A stretch of 64,000 bases of DNA, from the NCBI RefSeq assembly GCF_024753255.1, contig NZ_JANUHA010000013.1, forward strand, positions 93,969 to 157,968, read 5' to 3'. Source of the DNA: Massilia agri (GTDB taxonomy: Bacteria > Pseudomonadota > Gammaproteobacteria > Burkholderiales > Burkholderiaceae_D). A program made the translations under genes and the position numbers. The notes under the pieces were generated by a model, which was not told where the DNA came from, did no database searches, and was given only the letters and a program-made list of their open reading frames with translations. This document shows positions 57,966 to 64,000 of the stretch, in pieces (position 1 is the stretch's first letter; each line of letters starts with the position of its first letter).

Positions 57966-58199
57966 ATGAGAGACAAGAAAGACAACGCAACGATCGACCT
58001 GCCGGGCTTTGAACCGGCCGCTCCCCCCGTTCCCGTTGTCGAAGCCAAGCGTGCCGCTCCCAGGGCGCGCCGCGTCTCGCTGAAGCAGGAACAACTGGAA
58101 CTGCTCGAAGAAACCGACACCACCGGCCTGCCGGTCTGGCGCCGCGACGACAACCTTGACCTGACCGGCCTGCCGGTCTGGGCGCCGGCCTCGACCTAG
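57966..58199 (+). CDS. Small protein with duplicated TGLPVW motif
   Basis: The 77-residue product has a Pro-rich first half (PGFEPAAPPVPVV) and an acidic helical stretch (SLKQEQLELLEE). Two copies of DxTGLPVW follow (TDTTGLPVWRRDDNLDLTGLPVWAP). No signal peptide is visible. The ribosome region contains an exact tandem 13-base repeat (57939-57951 and 57953-57965), the second next to the ATG. I do not recognise the family. It precedes dbpA by 23 bases and may share its transcript. Confidence 0.6.
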   Translation: MRDKKDNATIDLPGFEPAAPPVPVVEAKRAAPRARRVSLKQEQLELLEETDTTGLPVWRRDDNLDLTGLPVWAPAST

Positions 58200-58222
58200 T
58201 CCGGCCTTTTGGCTCGACTACC

Positions 58223-59635
<1,413 letters not shown>

Positions 59636-59799
59636 GCCTGCCAGGCGTTGCTGTTATCAAATATGTAAGCGATTTGTAACAGCTGCGCACGGTTGGCTCA
59701 GCAGCGCCACGCCCCGGGCAAATCTGGCATTATTTGTCAAAATACAAATACCGGGCCGGGGCAGCGGGCTTCACCACGTCACGGCACGGCGCACATGCC

Positions 59800-60891
59800 A
59801 TGATGACGAGCACACCCGTAACCCAGCAGCAGCAAACCGACGGCCGGACCGTGCGCGAGGTGGTCGAATGCAACCAGGAACTCGTCAACGAGGTCTGGTG
59901 CCGGCGAATCTTCCGCCAGATCCTGCAGTCGCTCGAACTGCAGTACGCGATGCAGATGCCGCATCGTCCCATCGATCCCGACACCGTGCTGGTGCTCGAT
60001 TCCGGCGATCCTATCCTGCTTCCCTCGCCCGAATCCGATGCGCCCTGGTCCGAGGCCGGCGACATGCACGACCTCGCCGCCGTCGTCCATTACGCGATCA
60101 CGATGGAGGCGCCGCCCCGCGCACCGCTGCGCGGCCGCGTGACAGGCGAGTACAGCGACACCTTCCTGGCTGCCGTCGACCGCTGCCTCTCGCCCGATCC
60201 GGCAGAGCGCCCGCGCACCATCGAGGAACTGCGCAACCTGCTCGGCATCGTGCCGCTCGGCCCCGCGCTGCCGGTGCAGCCGGCCCCGGCTGCGCTATCG
60301 CCCGTGCAGGAAGCGCCGCCCTCTTTCCTGGCCGAATCATCCGCCGCACTCGACAAGGGCCGCCTGCGGCGCTGGCTCATGCTGGTGGCGGCGGCCACCG
60401 TGCTGCTGTGCGCGGCCGGCGCCCTGATCGCGCTGCTGCACCAGGCCGATTCGCGCGATGCCCTGACGCTGTCGCTGCCGGACGAGCCTCTGCCGCAGGC
60501 CCCGGCAGACGCGCAGGCGCTGCCTGCCGGGGCCGAACTGGCCGTCGCCGGCGCAGCGCTGCCGGCGGGACAACCCCAGCCGGACCCGCTCGCGGCCGTC
60601 CTCCCGCCGGCCAACGCTCCGGCCATGACGCCGCATGGCGCGGCGCAGCCCGCCATGCCGGCCGGCGCCGGCGCCAGCTACAAGCTCATCATCAAACCCT
60701 GGGGCATGGTGCAGGTCAATGGCGTGAACTACGGCGCCAGCCCGCCGCTCAAGCGCCTGAACCTGGCGCCGGGCGAGCACACGATCCGCATCACCAACCC
60801 CAGCTTCCCCGAACACACGGTCACGGTGAACGCCGCCAAGGGCGATTCCTCGACCATCGAACTGGACTTTAGCGAGGAGGCCACCCAGTGA
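59800..60891 (+). CDS. Truncated pseudokinase with membrane helix and PEGA domain
   Basis: The 363-residue protein begins where the C-lobe of a Ser/Thr kinase would: RRIFRQILQSLELQYAMQMPHRPIDPDTVL. Here the catalytic HRD loop reads HRP (residues 55-57), the next Lys and Asn are Asp and Thr, and no DFG is present. The kinase fold appears to continue through DMHDLAAVVHYAITMEAPP and LSPDPAERPRTIEELRNLLG. A membrane helix (about 192-214) and a Pro/Ala-rich linker follow. Then comes a PEGA domain (about 293-355: SYKLIIKPWGMVQVNGVNYG, LAPGEHTIRITNPSFPEHTV). No N-lobe or ATP-binding loop is encoded upstream. The next gene is a T6SS-linked lipoprotein with overlapping start. Catalysis is very unlikely; a scaffold role is plausible. 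Confidence 0.75.
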   Translation: MMTSTPVTQQQQTDGRTVREVVECNQELVNEVWCRRIFRQILQSLELQYAMQMPHRPIDPDTVLVLDSGDPILLPSPESDAPWSEAGDMHDLAAVVHYAITMEAPPRAPLRGRVTGEYSDTFLAAVDRCLSPDPAERPRTIEELRNLLGIVPLGPALPVQPAPAALSPVQEAPPSFLAESSAALDKGRLRRWLMLVAAATVLLCAAGALIALLHQADSRDALTLSLPDEPLPQAPADAQALPAGAELAVAGAALPAGQPQPDPLAAVLPPANAPAMTPHGAAQPAMPAGAGASYKLIIKPWGMVQVNGVNYGASPPLKRLNLAPGEHTIRITNPSFPEHTVTVNAAKGDSSTIELDFSEEATQ

Positions 60892-61397
60892 AGCCACGCT
60901 TCAAGACACCCTGCCTGCGTGCCGGCGCCCTCGCCGCCGTGCTGCTGCTGGGCGGCTGCGCCCAACTGAATGCCGGCCTGGATTCGGTATTCGGCCCGAA
61001 GGAAACGTCGCGTCCGCGTCCTCACCCGCGCGCCGAGGACGTGCAGCGCGCCCGCGCCGAACGCCCCGAGCGCCCCGCGCCACGGCCTGAACGGCCGGCC
61101 GCCGACCGCGACGACATCGCCCTGCGCGAAGGCATCGCCCTGTATCATGACGGGGAGTTCAATGCCGCCATCAAGCGCCTCACCTCGAGCGACATGAACG
61201 GCGGTTCGCTGCGCAACCGCGTCACCGCGCTGAAGTACACGGCGTTCAGCTATTGCGTGACGGGCCGCCCGGTCCCATGCCGCCAGGCGTTCGAGCGCGC
61301 CCGGCGGCTCGACCCGAACTTCGACCTGGCGCCTGGCGAGCACGGCCACCCGCAATGGGGCCCCGTGTTCGCCAAGGTCAAGGCCGGGGCGCGTTAG
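60888..61397 (+). CDS. tssQ: TssQ-family T6SS-associated lipoprotein
   Basis: The 169-residue protein has a lipobox (LLLGGC, Cys24), then an Arg/Pro-rich stretch, then a TPR-like domain: ALREGIALYHDGEFNAAIKRL, ALKYTAFSYCVTGRPVPCRQAFERARRLDPNFDLAPGEHGHPQWGPVF. The C-terminal half is characteristic of the family named TssQ because it occurs with type VI secretion loci. No other T6SS gene is in the window. Its GTG overlaps the pseudokinase-PEGA stop. Its stop overlaps that of the convergent amidase gene. Confidence 0.78.
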   Translation: MKPRFKTPCLRAGALAAVLLLGGCAQLNAGLDSVFGPKETSRPRPHPRAEDVQRARAERPERPAPRPERPAADRDDIALREGIALYHDGEFNAAIKRLTSSDMNGGSLRNRVTALKYTAFSYCVTGRPVPCRQAFERARRLDPNFDLAPGEHGHPQWGPVFAKVKAGAR

Positions 61398-62992
61398 AAC
61401 CTGACGTTGACGCTGGCCGGATAGGTCGGCGCGCGGCGGCGCTTCGAGGCCTGCTCGTAGGCATAGGCCATGCCGATCAGGCTGGCTTCGCTCCAGGCGC
61501 CGCCAACGAAGGAGATGCCCACCGGCAGGCCGCGCGTGAAGCCGGCCGGCACCGTGATGTGCGGATAGCCCGCCACCGCCGCCGGGGTCGAGAAGCTGCC
61601 GCCGTAGTGGTCGCCGTTGATATAGTCGGTCAGCCAGGCCGGCCCCCCGGTCGGCGCCACCAGCGCATCGAGCTTGTGTTCCTTCATTACCTGGTCGATG
61701 CCCTCCTCGCGCGAATAGCGCAGGTCGTTCGCCAGCGCCTCCTTGTACTCGCGCGCGTCCAGCCCCGGCTTGGCCGCGGCCGCCACCAGGTGCTCCTGCT
61801 TGAAGTAGGGCATCTCCCTGGCTGCGTTCTTCTCGTTGAAGGCGATCACGTCGGCCATGGTCTTGATCGGCGCATGCGGCGCGTAGTTCTTCAGGTAGGC
61901 GGCCAGGCCCGGCGCGAATTCGTAGAGCAGCACCTGCAGCTCGCTGTCGCCGTACTTGTCGGTGTTCGGCACCTTCACGTCGACCAGCACCGCGCCTTGC
62001 GCGCGCAGGATGTCGAGCTCTTTTTCGATGATGGCGTCGACCGCGTCGTTCGCGCCGAAGAAATTGCGCGCCACGCCGATGCGCTTGCCCTTCAGGCCGT
62101 CGGTGCGCAGCGCCGCCGCGTAGTCCTTGAGGTGGTTGCCGCTATCGGCGGTGGCGGCGTCGTCCTTGTCCGGACCGGCCATCGCGGCCAGCATCAGGGC
62201 GGCGTCGGCGACGCTGCGGGTCATCGGTCCGGCCGTATCCTGGGAGTGGGCGATCGGGATGATGCCGCTGCGGCTCAAGAGGCCCAGGGTCGGCTTGATG
62301 CCGACGATGCCGCAGGACGAGGATGGCGAGACGATCGAGCCGTCGGTCTCGGTGCCCACGGTGAGGGTCGCCAGCGCCGCGGCGGCCGCCGCGCCCGAAC
62401 CCGAGCTGGAGCCGCTGGTGTTGCGGTCGAGCGCGTAGGGATTCCTGGTCTGCCCGCCGCGGCCGCTCCAGCCGCTGACCGACTTGGTCGAGCGCATGTT
62501 CGCCCATTCGGACAGGTTGGTCTTGCCGATGATGACGGCGCCGGCCTGGCGCAGCAGGGCCACGATGTGGGCGTCGCGGGTGGCGCGCACGCCGCTCAGG
62601 GCGAGGGAGCCGGCGCTGGTGCTCATCTTGTCGCCGGTGGCGATATTGTCTTTCAGCAGGACCGGAATCCCGTGCAGGGGGCCGCGCACCTTGCCGGCGG
62701 CGCGTTCGCGGTCCATCACGGCGGCGATGGTGAGCGCGTCCGGATTGGTCTCGATCACGGAATTGATGCGCGGGCCGGCCTTGTCGACGGCGGCGATGCG
62801 GGCCAGGTATTGCTTGACGAGGCTGCTGGAAGTCAGTTTGCCGGACGCCATTTGGGCCTGCTGCTCGCGCACGCCGGCGTCAAGGATGCCGGGGCCTGCA
62901 CTGCCGGCCGCGCTTGCCACCCCTGCCGCACCCGCCGAGCCTGCCGCGATCCCTGCGCTTAATCCGAGCTGAACGAACTCCCTGCGTTTCAT
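61394..62992 (-). CDS. Tat-exported amidase signature-family enzyme
   Basis: The 532-residue enzyme hydrolyses amides with a Ser-cisSer-Lys triad. The Lys is in GIPVLLKDNIATGD. The Ser pair and glycine-rich AS signature run through DRNTSGSSSGSGAAAAAALATLTVGTETDGSI. The N-terminus has a twin-arginine signal (RREFVQLGLSAGIAAG), so it is exported folded. The start is ATG 62992, with GGAGGC upstream; an ATG 12 bases earlier would place that ribosome site inside the gene. The substrate cannot be read. Confidence 0.93.
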   Translation of the reverse strand: MKRREFVQLGLSAGIAAGSAGAAGVASAAGSAGPGILDAGVREQQAQMASGKLTSSSLVKQYLARIAAVDKAGPRINSVIETNPDALTIAAVMDRERAAGKVRGPLHGIPVLLKDNIATGDKMSTSAGSLALSGVRATRDAHIVALLRQAGAVIIGKTNLSEWANMRSTKSVSGWSGRGGQTRNPYALDRNTSGSSSGSGAAAAAALATLTVGTETDGSIVSPSSSCGIVGIKPTLGLLSRSGIIPIAHSQDTAGPMTRSVADAALMLAAMAGPDKDDAATADSGNHLKDYAAALRTDGLKGKRIGVARNFFGANDAVDAIIEKELDILRAQGAVLVDVKVPNTDKYGDSELQVLLYEFAPGLAAYLKNYAPHAPIKTMADVIAFNEKNAAREMPYFKQEHLVAAAAKPGLDAREYKEALANDLRYSREEGIDQVMKEHKLDALVAPTGGPAWLTDYINGDHYGGSFSTPAAVAGYPHITVPAGFTRGLPVGISFVGGAWSEASLIGMAYAYEQASKRRRAPTYPASVNVRF

Positions 62993-63055
62993 ACAAGCCT
63001 CCATGTCAAATAATGCATGAGCATAACAGTAAAGTTACCCATATGACACGTTTGG

Positions 63056-63247
63056 CTAACTATGGCGCGCAAGACCTCCCTGGCCGGCGCGCCGGCGCGC
63101 TGCCGCAAGCAGGCCGGATCGCTGCTGCACGGGCGGAGCGCCCGTCGGCGCCATCTGTTCCGCAGCGTGATTGCATGATGGTGCGGCAGCTCCGTTCACG
63201 GGTGTTCTCCTGTAGCGGCAGAACATGCATACTTGAGGATTGGGCAT
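63056..63247 (-). CDS. Possible small divergent ORF with strong ribosome site
   Basis: This 63-residue reading frame begins MPNPQVCMFCRYRRTP after AAAGGAGAAATC, a better ribosome site than most genes here. It has a Cys-x2-Cys pair and a third Cys. It starts 74 bases from the TetR operators on the opposite strand, the position of a typical TetR target. The second half is Arg/Ala-rich and looks like random reading. It may be a real small gene, or the surviving start of a lost efflux gene. Confidence 0.35.
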   Translation of the reverse strand: MPNPQVCMFCRYRRTPVNGAAAPSCNHAAEQMAPTGAPPVQQRSGLLAAARRRAGQGGLARHS

Positions 63248-63320
63248 GATTTCTCCTTTCGGGAACAGGATTGAGAGAAGTTCCGCTGCCCTGCTGGTCA
63301 AAGACCTGATACCATGTACA

Positions 63321-63365
63321 AAACGGAACACGATTCCGCATTATAAACGGAACCGTGTTCCGTTT
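63321..63365. promoter_or_regulatory. Double palindromic operator upstream of the TetR gene
   Basis: Two palindromes lie 24 bases apart centre to centre: CGGAA-N5-TTCCG (63324-63338) and ACGGAAC-CGT-GTTCCGT (63347-63363). Their outer arms AAACGGAACACG and CGTGTTCCGTTT are also perfect inverted repeats. A TATAAA lies between them. They probably bind the TetR protein, giving autoregulation and control of the leftward side. Confidence 0.65.
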
Positions 63366-63380
63366 GAAAGCAATTTTTTT

Positions 63381-63986
63381 ATGCATACGACATCACAAGA
63401 AGAAGGCGTGGCCGGGACCACGTCGGCGCGCGGCAAGCGTGCGGACGCCCAGCGCAACCTGGACCGGCTGCTCGAAGCGGCAATGGACGTGTTCGCCAAG
63501 TCGGGCGTGGACGCGCCGGTGCGCGAGATCGCGGAACGGGCCGGCGTCGGAGTCGGGACCTTCTACCGCCACTTCCCCCAGCGGGCCGACCTGATCATCG
63601 CGGTCATGAAATCCCAGATCGATGCCTGCGCCGACGCGGCCCCCCTTCTCGCCGCCGAACACGATGCGGGCGAGGCATTGGCGCGCTGGATGCAGCGCTA
63701 CGTCGACTTCATCGTGACTAAACGTGGCCTGTCGGGCGCGCTGCAGTCGGGCAGCGCCGCCTATGCCGCGCTGCCCGACTATTTCTACAGCCGCCTGCGT
63801 CCAGCCTTGAGCGGGCTGCTGCAGGCCGCCGTCGCGCAGGATGTGATCCGCCCCGGCTACGAGGCGGACGAGCTGCTGCGTGCGGTGGCGACGCTGTGCA
63901 AGGCCAATCCCGACGAGGACACGGCCGCCACGCGCCGGATGGTCGGACTGCTGGTGGACGGCCTGCGCTGCCGGCCCGGCGCCTGA
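63381..63986 (+). CDS. TetR/AcrR-family transcriptional regulator
   Basis: The 201-residue protein has the N-terminal helix-turn-helix of the family (LLEAAMDVFAKSGVDAPVREIAERAGVGVGTFYRHFPQRADLI) and a helical ligand domain (YVDFIVTKRGLSGALQSG, LRPALSGLLQAAVAQDVIRPG) like SbtR-type regulators. The start is ATG 63381, just past the palindromes; longer readings would cover them. Ligand and targets unknown. Confidence 0.92.
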   Translation: MHTTSQEEGVAGTTSARGKRADAQRNLDRLLEAAMDVFAKSGVDAPVREIAERAGVGVGTFYRHFPQRADLIIAVMKSQIDACADAAPLLAAEHDAGEALARWMQRYVDFIVTKRGLSGALQSGSAAYAALPDYFYSRLRPALSGLLQAAVAQDVIRPGYEADELLRAVATLCKANPDEDTAATRRMVGLLVDGLRCRPGA

Positions 63987-64000
63987 GGCGGCCAGGCGAA

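Noticed and set aside
59800..61397. A complete type VI secretion cluster
   Set aside because: Only a TssQ-like lipoprotein and a pseudokinase-PEGA gene are present; no tssB, tssC, hcp, tssM or clpV was found. ClpB at 41-43.6 kb has the long middle domain of a disaggregase, not ClpV.

Overview
The window looks like a chromosomal piece of a high-GC betaproteobacterium of the family Oxalobacteraceae, most likely Massilia or a close relative (Telluria group). This is inferred from the rpoE-rseA-degP-lepA-lepB-rnc-era-recO-pdxJ-acpS gene order, several PEP-CTERM proteins, a TssQ-type lipoprotein and the codon usage. No rRNA, phage, IS element or CRISPR array was found.

Region 1 (1-11.8 kb) is a pentose-polymer (probably arabinan) utilisation locus. 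A secreted multidomain GH43 enzyme and a PEP-CTERM protein read rightward. A GPH-family sugar symporter, a cytoplasmic GH43 enzyme, an aldose 1-epimerase and a partial SMP-30 lactonase read leftward from the same divergent control region. A large TonB-dependent receptor lies a few kb away, and its promoter carries the same ATATCGG-type repeats as the divergent region, so all of these genes probably form one regulon. Two unrecognised lower-GC ORFs (7.5-8.5 kb) sit between them.

Region 2 (11.9-33.3 kb) is a long block on the minus strand of housekeeping genes. In transcription order it holds yceD-rpmF, plsX-fabH-fabD-fabG-acpP-fabF, a YgfX-like gene, rpoE-rseA-degP-glutaredoxin, lepA-lepB-DUF4845-rnc-era-recO-pdxJ-acpS-uvrC-pgsA, and then a tRNA array of four identical tRNA-Gly(GCC) and two tRNA-Cys(GCA). 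Many junctions overlap (TAATG, ATGA), which suggests translational coupling. The rseA product lacks the usual membrane segment and no rseB is present.

Region 3 (33.4-48.4 kb) holds maf, an RsmI-like methylase, an EAL-HDOD protein, rlmJ with a long basic tail, aceA, two paralogous PEP-CTERM genes, clpB behind a heat-shock-type promoter, a YiaA/B protein, a DUF349 protein-moaE-crcB operon and a hemerythrin-like protein. Two copies of a paired palindromic repeat (30.0 and 37.6 kb) lie in intergenic gaps.

Region 4 (48.6-64 kb) holds a possible SUKH-type protein, ycaQ divergent from sbcD-sbcC across a near-consensus SOS box, a DUF1287 protein, a small cysteine-rich protein, a methyltransferase and the initiator tRNA with a clear promoter and terminator. 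After these come a small repeat-containing ORF, dbpA, and a two-gene operon of a truncated pseudokinase-PEGA membrane protein and a TssQ-family lipoprotein. The window ends with a Tat-exported amidase and a TetR regulator with a double palindromic operator.
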